A stretch of 64,000 nucleotides of DNA from Alligator mississippiensis (GCF_030867095.1 NC_081824.1:240896719-240960718), one strand, 5' to 3'; positions 36,471 to 51,300 are shown, numbered from the stretch's first letter. The notes: a model not told the origin generated them from the letters alone. A program made the numbers and translations.

Positions 36471-39147
36471 GTGAGCACCATAAAATATTTAAGTATCTAT
36501 TTTGTCTTCAGAGTAGGTTTGACTACTGTGGAAATTTGACAAAAGATTACAAATATAAACAATGAGGAGAAAACAGTATTGAGTAGCTGACTGGTCAGCG
36601 AACACCTTTTGTCTTCATCACTGAATGATTAAAATATTATATAGGAATTAGTTTGTCATCATGTAACTAAACCAGTGTTGCAAAGCACAGGTACAAGGAG
36701 CTGACTTAATATTGCATGGGCAAACTTGGTTCTTATGCTTTATTTTAGAACTATAATATGCCTTCGTCACAGGGAATTTCCTGTGTGTGTAATCCTGGAT
36801 AGTTCATAATGTCCCGTCCTTACTAGTCTCTGAGCATGGTCCAGAAGTGCATAAATTTATTTCACCAGTATTTTCCCTATAAAGTTCTTTCTCTTTGCCT
36901 CTCTTCTGGGGAAGAATTGCATACAGAAGTTAGCCTTTTTTGGTCCACTTTTGCTTTGGGGCTATCTTTCTGTGTATGGTGCTATATAAGGATCAGAGAA
37001 GACAAGGTTGAAGAAGTATGGCCTGCACTTTGAGTAGAAAGTGGCAAAGTTTGAGTTGGACTTCAGTTGCTGAGCATGTCCCATGGTTTGTAGCTGAGCC
37101 CACAAGAAACATCACCTGCACAAACAAGCTTTCCTTTATGATAGTGTTCCCCCAGTCTAAGCTTCTGACCCCATGTGGAATTGAGGCCTCCATAGAAATT
37201 CAGTTGGAAAAGCTGGGGACACATCAGAAGGGGGCTTGTGAGCCTGAAAAGCCCAGAAACCATTGCCTTGTGACAATGCCATGGTGCCTGAAGACCAGAG
37301 TTATCAGCCAGAGTTTTCATCCCAGTGGTTTTTGTATGTGCTGGGATTAGATGAGGACCACAACTTTGAACTTGACTCTGTTCTGCTTGTTGTGTTTCCT
37401 TCAGCCATATGGGCTACTGTAATATACTGTACTTATCTATACTAATTGAGAGCTGAGGTATTTTTCTGGTGCTGTTGCTTGTACCATCCAATAGAGAATT
37501 GAAGTCTTGTAGTCCAGACAGAAGGTGACAAAGGCGTGTATAACTAATTCAGGTCATAGTTTTGTTCACTAGAAGACTATCCTATCCTGACAGAAAAGTT
37601 TGCTTGTTGCTGTGGCTTCCCAAAAGCAGTGTGTCAGTGAGGAATCCTGCTCTGCTAAATACAGCAGAGTGAAGCTATAGAAGTGGTATGTGATAGCATA
37701 ATCTAAGTAGTACTACTTACAACAGCAGGAAGATTCAGTGGCATAGTCCTTAACAAGTGATAGCAGCCAGAATACAGAGATATTAGGTACTTAACTATAT
37801 TTGCTAGAACAGCCTTCTAGAAAGAGATTGGTCAGTGTGTCTCACTGTATTTTATTGACTGGCAGTCCACTGAGTAGTGTTGAATTTTGCAAAAAAGTGA
37901 GCAAATTCAATTTTTAGAAAGTGGGGGATATGTTGTGTAAAGTGCTACGGGTCTGAGTCTATAAAATGTTCAGCACCTTTTTATTTTTAATTGATTTCAG
38001 CAGTTCTTCATTTAGAGTGGAGGGTGCTCAGCATCTCACAGGATTGGATCCTGCAGCATTAAGGTAATTAAAAATTGGTGTATACATATTTATATAATTT
38101 CCTACTTTATTTAAAGTGGGGTTCTGGCATCCTACAAAGGGTTAATGTGTGGGCCCCCCCCAGGTTCCTACCTGGCCACTGCTCCCCCTATTGCTCCAAC
38201 TGTTGCTGAAGCCAGGGTTTGTAGACTCTCTTCCTGCTTCAGCTTTTGCCTCCTGCATCCACCCCAGAGAGCAAGGCAGTGCAGCCTATGGTGCTGGGGC
38301 AGCTTGCGGTTCAGAACTGCCTGCATATGCCACTCAGTGAGATGGGAGCTCTGTGTGGGCCTGTTCCTGCGCATGGTGCACTGGAGTGGGGGATGCATGT
38401 GACACCCAGCTGCTTAGAAGTTAGACAGCCCTGATTTAAATCATTCAGTCACTTTGATTTTTGTTCTATAGGATGCTACTGTCAATGTGAAATTTTAAAA
38501 TTGGTACAATCAACATTTTAGAGAAATTCACTAATTAATTGGAATGTTTTTTCTTATGGTGAGGGAAAGTGATGTTCACGTTTATAAAATTTATAAACAA
38601 ATGGATTGTGTTCAGCTTTAAAAAACTGTTGCATTTAGCTTTACAAAACAACTTTTCATTGTGCTGAGTCCAGCACAGATGCATTGGACCACATTCTACT
38701 CTGCTTAGTACGTGCCCAAGTATGATCCTATTCCATCTTTCATGAGTCTCTGAAAAATTACTGATGCAAAAGGTGGATGGTTCTTTTCTTCCTTGCTGCT
38801 TTTTTGTGAACCATCTTTAAGGCTATAGTGATGTTATGTTTTGAAAATGGATGCTTTACTGAATTTTTAGGGACTCAAACATGGTGGTAGGATAGAGTCA
38901 CACTTAGCCACCTCATAGATGGAATAGGATATGGTCCACTGAGTTGGGGGGAAAAAAAAAAAAAGTAGAACTCTTGTGGGGAGAAAGGTTAGATAAGTGG
39001 TTTTATTTTTCTTAACTACCTTATTTGCAAATAAACTTAATTGTCCTAAAGTTTTTCTTCATAAGGAGTCCAGCTCTTCCAGAATTATTCTTGGTAAAAT
39101 GCCGGGCCTTTGACCTTGCCTTTTTTACCTTTTATCTCTCTTTGAAG
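36471..39147 (+). other. GDAP2: GDAP2 intron 1 (distal part), nothing firmly recognised
   Basis: Unique-looking AT-rich intronic sequence with one GC-richer patch (38100-38440) that could be an old repeat. No transposon ends or conserved coding segment were seen. Confidence 0.45.
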
Positions 39148-39218
39148 CACCTGGAAGGCTCCAGTGAGAACTGGAGTGCTAACAAGTTAGCAGAAAGAAG
39201 AGTTGTTCTTTCCATTCC

Positions 39219-39394
39219 ATGGATCCACTGGGTGCTCCTTCTCAGTTTGTGGATATTGACACACTGCCATGCTGGACTGATTTGTATGTGGCAGAACAAT
39301 TGGATTCTCACCAAGCTCCTGTTGAGAGAGCCCAAGTTGACATTAGGTCACCTTTCCCATACAGGAAAGACATCAATGCCAAAATAGTCTTGTG
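39219..39394 (+). CDS. GDAP2: GDAP2 first coding exon, residues 1-59
   Basis: ATG at 39219 starts MDPLGAPSQFVDIDTLPCW, which matches the human N-terminus. Residues 20-42 (TDLYVAEQLDSHQAPVERA) diverge, and RSPFPYRKDINAKIVLW realigns. Donor GTAAGT, phase 2. The acceptor upstream is probably TTTGAAG before 39148, leaving 71 bases of leader in this exon. Confidence 0.94.
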
Positions 39395-42300
39395 GTAAGT
39401 TTGGTTCAGCTCTGTCTTCTCGGTCATTGGTATTTTCCTTTACAGTGGTACCTGAATGCCTAACAAAATGATCTCAACACAAAATAAAATTCTATCATTA
39501 GTCTAATTTGCGCCCCCCATTCCCTGCAGCAGACATACTTCATGTCTAGACAGAAAAGAAAAGGGGAAAGGCTACTGGGGCAAGAGTAAATAATATCCAT
39601 CCCTGTTCAGCTTACAGTAGCTTATTTCTACATTCCTCTTGCGTTTAATTAGTACAAAATAGCTGTGTACTACTTCCTATGGTGCGTTTGTGAGTACATC
39701 TTTCACCTTTTAGTTAATAAACACTAGAACTTACTGTCTCTTCTGATTTATCTTCCTTCTTTATATTGCTGGCTTCATTCTACTTTTTTCTCTGTCTTCA
39801 TTACAGTAGATTATGGCAGCGTGTAGACGAAATGAGAGGCATGTGTGCACGACACTTTAAAGCAGGCTAAATGCTTTTGCACCACTTAATTGTGTCGGTG
39901 TTTGCACACCTTGGTGGTGTATTGCACATTAATTCTAGCCACTGTAGACAATTAGGTGGCATAATGCTCCTTAAATGACTTGAAGGACTTTTAGTTTGCT
40001 GTGCCCCAAGGAGTTTATTTGCTGCTCCTACAACCATGGAGCGAAGCACCAGGCTCCGTGCAGCTCTGGAAAGCCCTGCAGGCAGCCTGGCAACAGCCTG
40101 GGAGAGCAGGCTCTGCCCAAGAAAAGCAGCGAGCCTGATTCCTTTTTTCCTTTTCCCCCCTCCCCCCGGAGCCTGCCTGCCTGAGCTGCACGGGGACAGC
40201 TGCGGTGCCTGCAGGCGGGGGCTGCCGCTGCTGTGGAGGGAAGCAGCGGCCTTCCCACCCCCCCCCACCCCCAGCACAGAGACCGCTCCACCCTCCAGCA
40301 GCTTACCTTCCCCTCCCTGCCAGAAAGGCAGGTAAGTCAGTGGGATGTGCATATGACAAAACGGGTTTAATCAGCCCTAAATTAAAGTGGTGTTTTTTAA
40401 AACCCACCACTTCAATTTAGGGCCCCCGTTTCGTCTACACATGCCTCATAATGTGTTTTCTCATATTGTCTTCAGCGTCTGTTTTTCTTTTTTTTTTCTT
40501 TTGTTTTCCTATCTTACTCTCACTTCCTTTTATATGGTTTTTTTCTTTTTCTTTTTTCTTTTTTTTTTTTTTTTTTTGTCTCCTTACTCTTCTGTTAAAA
40601 TCTGTCTCAGCAGTGCGTGACTGTGCTAACTTATCCCATCAATTTCTCCTCTCTTGCTCTTTCACTTATACCAAGGGTATCAAACTCAAGCAAGTCAGCA
40701 GGCCAGATCCATCATAGGGCTTCTACCCTCAGCTGCCAAACCTGCTGCATTGGCATGGCCAGCATGTGAAGGTTAACAACACTGCTGCTTGCCACCTTAC
40801 CACTGGTTTGCATGCCTAACTGCAATTTCACTCGGGGCATTTAGAAGTGGGTAAGGCCTGGGGGAGATGAGTGGTAGCAGCCCCTGGATTCTGGCCACGG
40901 TGGCACAACAGCTTTAGCAGCCACAGCAAGAGCTACTGTAGGCCGGACCTGGAAGTGGGTCTTTCAGCCGAAGAGAAGTCATCCTACCCACAGCCTCTGT
41001 GTTTGACACGCCTGGTTTTTCCAGCTGACTCCTCATCTTTAAAGTATTGGGTAGACTACCTGAAGATAAATATGAAAAGGAGAATGATCTCTCAGAAATG
41101 GTATTAATTTGAGGATCCAGACCTCAAAACAGCTGCCAAGGAGCAAGTGTGGTGGGATCTCATGCTGCTTAAGCAGAAAAAGAAAATAGTGAGCTCGTAG
41201 CCCCTGTCATATGAGCTTCCAGATTAATGTCTGAAACAGCAAATCCTTTTTTTGCTTCAACCTTCTGCACAGAAGGAGGACTTCTTTCTCAGAGCCTATC
41301 CATACCTGTCTCCCCCACCCCACCCTCTGCTAAAGATATCCTGGATGATGCAGGTGGGTAGGCAGGGCCTCTGCCAGCCTCAGTTTTCATTCCTTCCTTA
41401 CCTGTCTCTGGTCCCTCCTTCAGCTTTCCTTTGCAGTAGCAGAGTGTCAGTGACCAGATTCTTCCCAGTTTCGCCGCTTATCATGGGTTTCTGAGCAGTG
41501 GCAATGAGAGCTTACATGACTGGGTTTTATCATGTCAGGGTTTTTGATTTTGTATTTTGAAGCTGTACACAGTAGCCCTACAGGTTGTGGTTTAAGACTA
41601 AGCACTGCATTAGTTAAGGTGTCTTTTCACAATATGGGCAGTTTCACTCTGCAATTGGAGACTAGAGAGAGAGCAGCTAAGCCTCTCAAATCAAACAGGT
41701 AGCCTCAACCTGCCTACTCTGTTGCCATTCCCTTTATCTTCTTTTCTTCAACAGGGAAATCAGGTAGGCTTTTTTACTCCCTTGCCCAACCCTACACCCT
41801 TGTACATTTGCTTTATTAAGATCCAGAAATGCCTATAAAAATGGTGCAAATGCTTAAGAAAAAGAAAGTGACAAGTTATGAAACAGCTCTTATTTGTACC
41901 ATGATATCCCCACAACATGTTTCTGTTAACAGGTAGCAGCCACCACACCATGACAAGAAATATTCTGCCTCTGAAGAATGATAAAACCTATAATTTCCTT
42001 TGCATCCCTGGTGTTCACTGTTGTCAGGAGCCTACCATTAATGTGTACACTGTGTTGTTTGTTAGAAAAGTATGACAATTCTGTTAAAGGGGTAAGCCTC
42101 TCACCAAAGGATTAGTCTGTTATATATAGTGTTTCATCATCAGCTAGAGGTAGAAGGTACCTTTTGAAGATGGTGAGTCGGTTGTTTCTGTGGAAATGTG
42201 CTGCACAGGCATTAGGGTGTCATTTTAATAGGTTCCCTTGTAACTTGCTATTTATTTACTTCTAGGCTTTGCTTTTATGCAATATCCTCTCAACACACCT

Positions 42301-45300
42301 TAGATTTGTTTAAAACTAAATTGTGTGGAATATGTTGGAGGCAGAGTAGGAAGAGAGTACGGTGTTGCACCACAGGATAGTTATAGCCCCTAAGCAGTCA
42401 AACACTTCAATTGTATGAAATTCTTCTGTATAACTTGTTCTGAATAGTTTCATTGTTTCCTCAGGAAAGGAGATGCGGCCTTACTGAATTGCACAGCTAT
42501 TGTGAACACAAGTAATGAGTCTCTGTCAGATAAGAATCCAGTATCTGAAAGCATCTTTATAAATGCTGGTCCTGACCTGAGGGATGAACTTCAGAAACTC
42601 AAAGGTAAATGGCTTGGAATCTGGCTCTGTAGGAAAAAAAAACTGCCTATATAATAGAAAGATTTGTTTTTTTGAACAAGGCAGGGGGCAGAAAAAATAT
42701 TTCCTGTTCTTTCCCTTAGTTGGCCTTAATATGAAATAAAGGGACAATGCTAGGGCCAGACTATGGCAAGCTATTCTTCCATTTTGTAATTCTAATTACA
42801 GATCATAGAAAAGCTTTTTGGCAACTATTCAGGTTACTGAAATTCTACTTTCAGGTCATGGTACAATTGTTCCCTTTGTGTATGAAGTGGCTTACAGCAG
42901 TTAACTTGAATAACTTACCTAAGCTTTTAGGGTAGTGACCAATCTTGGACAACTCCTGACTTTTCAGGACAACTCCCTTTAAGGAGGCATGCGCAGGGTT
43001 GCTGTTCACCACACCAGAAATCATAAACGCAACATGACTTTTTTTTTTTTTTAAGTCATTTCTGATGGTTTTTTGTATGCCTTGCTAGCCTGCAGCCATA
43101 CAACTTGCCTTTTCAGGAAATAATACTTAAATTATTAATTTAATAGCCTAATACTTAAAACAAAGTTACTATTCCACTTGATAAACAGTGACTCATTCAA
43201 TTGTTAGTTCACTTTCCCTTCTAAATCAAAAATGGTTTTATAAGGAAGTTCATTAATGATGGAAAAAGGCTTTTGGAAGCCTGGTAATTCTGCTTTGGAG
43301 TCTGGGGTTACATGAGCCCTGTCACCATAATATCAGAGTACCTGCAAATATTTATAAGGGTTGAAGTGTTGTAGCCGTGATGGTCCAAGAAATGTGAGAA
43401 GGAAGGTTTTCTTGCTGGTGTCTTTTTATGGGACCAGCTGTATAGCTGGAAGAAATGTTGGATGACAACAAGCTTTCAGGCATAAAGCATGCTTCTTTAG
43501 GTAGAGCCCTTCAGGAAGAAAGGCACATTTATCTAACATCTCCCACCTATACAGCTGATTTAATAAATGACCTGACCAAGAATACCTTGCTTCTGCAAAT
43601 ACTCTTTAGAGCTCAGTGCAGCTCTCAGGGAGGGAATTACTACCCCATTCTGCATGTGAGGTACTGAGATATTTAGGGACTTGCTCATGGTTCTACATGA
43701 AGTCTGAAATTTGAGGTACTTTATTCTTTTTGCCCTCCTCAACCACTGGGGTATCTATATTTCACTAGAATCCTGCAGTGTCCCATTACATTTGTAGCAT
43801 ATCGTTTTGCTCTCTGGTGCTGTAAACATCCTGAGTCTTGGGGAAGGTAACAATAGAAAAGAAACCACACCTCTGGACATTGTGGAAAACACTGCTGGTA
43901 TGTTGTGTGGGGAGGAGGAGGAGGCTGTGCGATGAATAGTGGATGTTTCTGCTTCCATTCGGCAACTTGAATTTCTGCCATTCGGCCAGCAGAAGTGGGA
44001 GAGGTGACTACTAAATTTGCTTATGGAAATTTAGCATATAATATCTGTCATCATTGGTCTTGAGGTCATTCTGCACTGTTTTTGCGCTTGTTCTGTATAG
44101 CAGAACATCTGAGAGAAGCTGACAGTGTAGGTGCTCTGGTTACAAATCCTAGAGTAAATATCATGAAGGCTTTCAGTTGGTTCTTTCCTAATCCCATTAT
44201 AGCCACTTTTCCTAAACCCTGAAAAGTCATGATTAAAGCATGTGACATGTTGACCTTACTTGGGCCTCAGCTCAGTGTTTTTTTTTGTTTTGTTTTTTAA
44301 TGGCTCAGCTGACTGACATTTCTTGGAACTATCTTCCTTTAACCTATAAATGTTTCAGGCTTGTAAACTAACTTCTAGGTCTACAGCTCTTTTACATGCA
44401 CATATAGTAGTTTAAGGAGCTCCTGTAGCAGCAGTAAAGTAAGTCTTCTAACTGCCATTGAAGCTGCACACTGTATCCAATGTACACTGTAAATGGAGAA
44501 AAATCTAAAGCTTTCATTTAAAATGTTGAGAAATGGTAGTTTAATACATAAATCACCAGACTGGATAAAGGAGACATTGGCTCTGTGCCTGGCTTTGTTA
44601 TGGACTTTGTGTGATTTTTGGGCAACTCGCATCCCTGATCTGCCTTACTCTTTGTAAAGTAGAAATAAGATTCTGATTTGACAAGCAGATGCTGGTTTAA
44701 AGGGGGGGTTCTGCCCCTTCCTCAGCCCTCTGCTTCTGAGAGGGGTGGGAAGAAGGAGGTGGGAACCTCCTCCATTGGCCCCACCAGCTGACACATGCCC
44801 AGAGCACACACCCGCTCCCACCCCCCCCCCCCCAACCCCGGCAGCTTAAGCCTGGCTGGGATCTCCCAGCCTCACTTCTCCACCCCTTCCCTAGCCATTG
44901 CCATGGGGGGGGGCAGGGGGTAGGAACACAGTTCCCCTCCCCTACCCCTGCACCAGCCGCCCAACTGAGGTCTACCCAGTGCAGAGGAGAAAGCACCTAT
45001 TGGCTTTCGCTTCCTCCCCCTAGCTTGAGCTGGCCTATGATTGCCCCTTGTCTTCCTCAGCTGTTACCGAAAGGGGTGGGAGTGGAAACGTTCCCCCCCC
45101 CCCCCCCCCCCCCCCGGGCCCAGCAATGCCCCCACCCCAGCCAGCTGGGGGCTGTCTAGCACAGAGTGGGGGGAGGGAAGCACCCACCTGGGTGCATTTG
45201 TCTCCTTGAAGCTCAGAGCTGGGCTGGGATCATCTCAGCCCTGCCTCCTTCTCAGCTGTCTGTTGGTTGGAGAAGAAGTGGGGCTAAGATGATACCAGCT

Positions 45301-48300
45301 CAGCTCTGAGCTGCAGGGGGACGAAAAACTCCCAGACAGGTGTTTTCCCTCCCACACCAGGCATACTCCAGCTTGTGGGGTTGGTGCTGGGCAGAAGTGG
45401 TGTGTTTCTACCCCCTCCTCCCCCTCAATGGCTTCGGAGGGGGCAGGACTGGGGGATCCCAGCCAAGTTCCAGCTGCAGTACAGGGGAAGAGCAGGGTGA
45501 AAAGCCCCCCGGTTACATAGTTTCCCCTCCATGTTGGGCAGATGTCAGCTGGGGGGTCTGCTAGGGGAGGGCTCTTCAGTGTCAGAAATGTGTAGATAAA
45601 TTGGAAGGCATTTAGAAAGGAACAGACTTGATTTGGGGGGAGCAGGGGCACAATTAAATAACAAAAAAGGTTACAAGAAGAAAATATGGTAGAGATCCAC
45701 TGTACATACTAGTGATTCTCAACCTCTTTATAGACTCATGGCACCTTTCAGAACTCTTAGTTCTCACTCACTTTCTGATAACAGAAAAATAATAGAGCAG
45801 TTCTTCTGTTGCGAATAACTCAATGTTTTAACATTATAGATTCTTATTTGAAATGTCTGGGCACATCCAGGCAAGTGTGGATGTGCAGTATGTGGTGTCA
45901 CAGCCCCACCTGTGGCACAACAACACTGCACATGCAGGCGTTCCTTACGTTGCTACTTTGCAGCACAGGGTGGGGAGATCCTGGAGTCAAAAAAAACCCC
46001 ATGCAAAAAAAAAAAGCAGGGTGGGGCAGCGCACACAGCATCAGTGTGCACCACCCAAAACCAGAGCCTGGCCGGCCAGAGCCACACTTCAGCTGCTGGC
46101 CAGGCTTCCTACTGCAAGAGTGCCACGGCTTCAGCTCCAGAGGCCCTCAGGACACCAGGTAAGCTGCTGGAGCCAGCACAGTTGCTGGCCCCAGCTTCCC
46201 CTACCACCTGGGGTAACCTGCTGCATGCCAGAGCGCACGTGCCACAGGCGTTACCTGGGAACAAGTAGCAGTGGCACAAGGTGTGCTGCTGCTACTTGTC
46301 CCCAAGGAACCACATGTTCCTGCTCATCTGGACACGCCCTCTGTGTTTGTTTTGTGAATCATGTTTGCGCACCTAACAGCACTAACATTGCATGGGACCC
46401 TGAAAGGATCTCAAGGAACCCCAGGTGACACAGTCTACACCAGTGATTGTCAACCAAGGTACTATGTCAGAGATGCATAAACTTTCATGACCAAGAGATC
46501 ACTTTATTAGATGTTAGTATTAGAAGTAGCTGTTATGAAAATGTATGCATCTCTGATTTCAGTTAGTCTATAAGGTGCATCTTTACCCTGCCTTCTGTCT
46601 GACTTCAGACTAACATGGCTAACTAGCACTCCTCAGAAGAAAATAAAAATAACTTGGTAAGGAGTGATGAAAGGATATAAACACCACAGGTTTGATTAGA
46701 AGGAAAGGAATGAAATGGAGAAATTAGGAAATGTAGCCTGAATACAAAGTCACTTGCCCTTCTATTGAGATATGTCATACTGAAGTGGACTTCTTGAAGT
46801 ACAGTTCCATTCTTCAGACCCTGAATGTCTTCAAAATAACCCATAAGGAATAACTAGTAAACTCCAGGGAGTGGATGAAAATGTGTTTTATGTCTTCAAA
46901 GAGAGACATCTGATTCTTTTAACAGCAATTACCTACCCACCCCCCAAACCAAACACTTTCAGAACTGTAAAGTGTGTATCTGTCTCATATTTCTATACAT
47001 CTGTAAATAGGTAAACTGCTAAAGAAAAGCCTTCTTGCAGCCTTTGAATTAGGAATGTGAAGTACAGTGTCCCTTGGGACTCTGTATCTTGTTTTGCTCC
47101 TTAGGGTGCATATCTTCTGAAGCAGTGATGCAAGGGCAATGCTTTTCACCTCCCCTGTCTGACCTGAGGATTCTCAGAGCAGTAAACCATCTTGGAGTGC
47201 AGAAGTTATCCTTGCAGAGGGCTGCTGCTGGGTTGGCTCAGGGAAATGAATGCTTGTCTGTACTAATGCGATAGGAGAGAGATGTTCCAGGGTGGACCTT
47301 CTTTGAAGATGAATAATTGGGATGTGCTGGAGTATTCCTGGCCCTGCTACCTAGCTTTTGGTGTCTCTTACCGTGTAAATGTTTGTTTCTCTAGGATGCC
47401 GGACAGGAGAAGCAAAACTGACAGAAGGATTTAACTTAGCCGCACGTTTCATCATTCACACTGTGGGACCCAAGTACAAGAGTCGATATCGCACAGCAGC
47501 CGAGAGCTCCCTGTACAGCTGTTACCGCAATGTTCTACAGCTTGCAAAGTGAGTGCAGGGCAGTTTGGGTTGCCCGTAACATGCATCATCCTGGGCTGTG
47601 GGGTGGGCAGAGTTGCAAGGGGTTTGACCACACACCTGCAGCATTAGACACTGGTGGGGCCTGCTGTCCTCAGCTCCCTTGCTTTGTGCTTCAGATTGCA
47701 ATTGGTTTTGAGGAGACAGAAAACAGGGTATGTCTGCACTATGACCAGTTTAGGCACTGAAAGCAGTCTGGCAGCAGTAGAGCTCCTTTCTCAGCCAAGA
47801 AGCAGGGTGGATGTGTCATACTGTGCTGCTGCAGTAAGACTGCTTCTGGTTCCAAGATAATTCATTGAAAGCTTGCTAGGGTATGCCTCTGCTATACTGC
47901 AGTCCTCAGTGTAGATGTCTATAGGCACAGCCATCTCTGCTATAGGAGATCACATTATTGGCGCATCAAGTTTCATGTTTGGGCATGGAGTACTACTGAC
48001 TGCTTCAGAGAGGCAGTCATCTTCCCATTCCACCTCCAAAATAATTCAGCAGGTCAATATTGGGGTGCTTCATTTTTGGAGAGGGAAGGATCTGTTCTGC
48101 CCAAAAACAGCTGAGGTACAGGCACATCATGCATGAGTCAGTCCCAGCACGTGGTTCTAGGAGTCTCCTGCAACAGAGAGTTGCCCTAGGCCTAGCTAGA
48201 ATATGTGAAAAACATTTCCTTCATGTAGTTTAAACTGAATCTTGCAGAAGATTCTTTGATATCCTCACAAAGTGATTCATGGAACTTTTAAATCAGAAAT

Positions 48301-51300
48301 AGTTGAGTGGCTTATAATTTTGTGTCTCATCTCTTGTTGCTTCTGAACTCATTTATAATGGACTAAAGGTTTGCTATGTACCTTGTTTTTTAATTCATCA
48401 AAGCCCTCTGTTCATGGCTGCTGTTGTCATTGCAGCAACCCTTATGGTGAATTCAACCCTTATGGTGAATCAAAACTTCGGGAAAAGGAATGAAATGTTG
48501 ATGTTTCTCAGGGGACAACAGAATAACTTTTCCCACACCATTTTAAGATCTGTTTGATATTGTGCAATGGTAGTTGCCTTATAAGTGAAGTTGTAGATGA
48601 GTTTCCATTTTTAGCCTGCTTTTTTTCCCATAGCCCCCTCCCCTGCAAGTTCTCTTGGATCTACAGAAGAGTCTCATGTGCTTCAAAACTGACAGGCAAG
48701 GCCAGAACTGTGGTAGAAATGTCACACTCCAAAGCAGTGGTGCTCAACCCCAAGCCCACGGGCCAAATCCAGCCTGCAAAACAGTGTCATCTGGCCCCCA
48801 GGGCTCTCCTTGGATCCAGAAATTTGATGGTGGGGGAGTGGTGGCACTGTTAATTGTCATTCCCCTGCTGCTAAATTTCCAGACCTGTGGGGAATCCTAA
48901 GGGCTGGACAGCATAGCCGTGCAGGCTACATTGGTCATGTAGGGCTAGAGTGGCACAGGACCTGAACCAAGTGCACAAAGTGGGGCAATGTGAGGTAGGA
49001 TTCAGGCACACAGCCAGAAGGGAAGTGCAAGGTGGAATCCATGTGGCATGAAGCCAGTTCTGGGCACTAACCCTGCTGATCCAGCCCCATACCACTAATC
49101 TGGCCCATGAGGCCAAAAGTTTGAGCATTACTGCTTTAAAGTAACTTGGATAAGTGGATTCTTCAGTTACAATAGCCTGAAAATAGCTGATTGTCAGATT
49201 ATATAAGGTCTAACGTTTTTCCTACTGGGAGTGCAGGGATGTTGAGACAAAGCAGGAGAGAAATAACTTGGTTTACTAGACTTTCAGTGGAAGTAGGTGA
49301 AAGTCGACTTTGAAATACAATGGCAATAATCAATTGATAAGTTTTTGGTCATAAGCTCTGATCTTGTACATCAGAGAACCACTTATTTCATGGCCCTCTC
49401 CTGGTGGTTGACTTTCTCTGCAGGGAAAGCTTTTCAGTACAAAAAGAGAATTATTCTATGCAAAGCATTATGTAAAGGCCCCAAAAGGCCTCTGGTAGAC
49501 CTAAGTCCTACAAGAAAGGAAGGTGCCAAGTCACTATCCTGGTCCAGACCTCTGTCAGTGTTCTGATGGGGTTTTTTTGGTTTTTTGTTTTTTAAGCATC
49601 AGAACTACAGGCAGCAGGTGGAAAAGGCTGGGAAATACTAGTGCTGTTCTCTTGTTTGCAGTACTGAGCATTTGTTCCTTCCTTCTGATCCTACCCTCAA
49701 ACTTCTCCTTCCCCACCCCTGTTCTGGTAGCATTGCCCTCCCTCTACAATCACTTGCCCTCCAGTGGAGGCAGCATTTGGAGGAGAGTTTATAGGGGAAC
49801 AGCTCTCTGATATGAGAAATAAGGGCCCATGTGGGAGGGGATTCTTGGGGACAAATCGGGTAAGGGGCACAGGCACTAGTCACTCTTAGATTTTTCTCTT
49901 TTCTTGGCTTTAGGGAGCAGGCAATGTCTTCAGTGGGATTCTGTGTTATAAATTCAGTGAAGAGAGGCTACCCCCTAGAGGATGCAACCCACATAGCACT
50001 GCGTAAGTAATGCGTGAAAGGTCAGTGTGTCTGAACGGGCACCTTTATAGAGCCCAGAGCTGTTTAGATTGGATGTAAACAGCAGCAGAGCGGAACTATG
50101 GGGAAGTACTGTAGAGGTGAGGGGTGCCAGTGTGTTGGATCTGTCATGGCTCTTCAGGTCTGCAGAGATGTATGTATATTCAGGTTTGGGATTGGCAAAT
50201 TCAAGATGATGCAACCAGCTTCATGCTATAATGTGACTGCATTTCTAACAGAGGTGGAAGCTTTGTCACTCTGTTTTGAAATGATTCTTGCTTTAGAGCT
50301 TGGTGTGCCCGGCATCTGAATTTGGAAAACCTTCAGGTTGGAAAGAAGAACTGAGAGCTGTTCGTGGAAGGAATCTGACAAGGCGAGAAATGTTATGCGT
50401 TTCCTTTGTGAGGTGCTTAAACCCTACTAGCACTCTAAATCTTTTTCCATAGTCTCTTGGACTTGTTTTCTTTCTGAAATTCCCCGCCACCCAGAACTGC
50501 CGATTTTATTTCCTCACCTGCTCCTTCCCCTTCTTGGTATTGGGATTAGACTGCACAGGGAATATTGAAGCAGACTAGATGAAAGTTTCTTCCCCTTGTA
50601 ATTGCTTCCTGGAACCAAGCTACTTAAAGGAGAAATTTGGGCTTGTCCTTGGTATGAGGGGAAAACCAATATTTGGACATTGGAGGCTTGATTCAAGCCT
50701 TCAGTATGACCACCCTGATTGTTGTTTTTGCAGGTCCAAATGATGTGGAACCAGAGAGCATCATTTGCCCCTGATACTATGTTGCAAGTTTAAAGGAGTT
50801 ATGCAAGGATTTCACTGCAGGAAATATTTAGAAATATGTTCTTGCTCACTGTCTCCCAACTCTCTCTCACCCCCGCCCCTTTTCTCTTGCTCTTGCTGTC
50901 TCTGAACTGTCATTACTTGAAAGAAGACTGTATTAACTTACTTCACAGTTTTGGGAAAAATAGAATTCTTTTTCAAGTCCTCTCCCATTTAAGTCATCAA
51001 CTTGTGAGATCTGGCTAGATCATAGCTCAAGAGCTGCACCTGCACAGGGACATCCTTGTCTAGGGACTTGGTTGCACAACAGTGTTTTTTCTGACCCTTA
51101 ACATTGACTTAAGAGTTAACCATATCCTCAAACATGGCTAAGGCTTTGGAAAATTTGGAAAAGAAGTAAAGAGGGAATTCTCTTGTGCTTTGCATTTTTT
51201 ATTACTGTTTCTAATTTAAAATGCTTCTTGAAATTTTCCCCCCGTTCTTAGTACTTTTCTACTTCCAGCAGGCCAGGAGGGTGGCACAGTTGGAAGCTAC

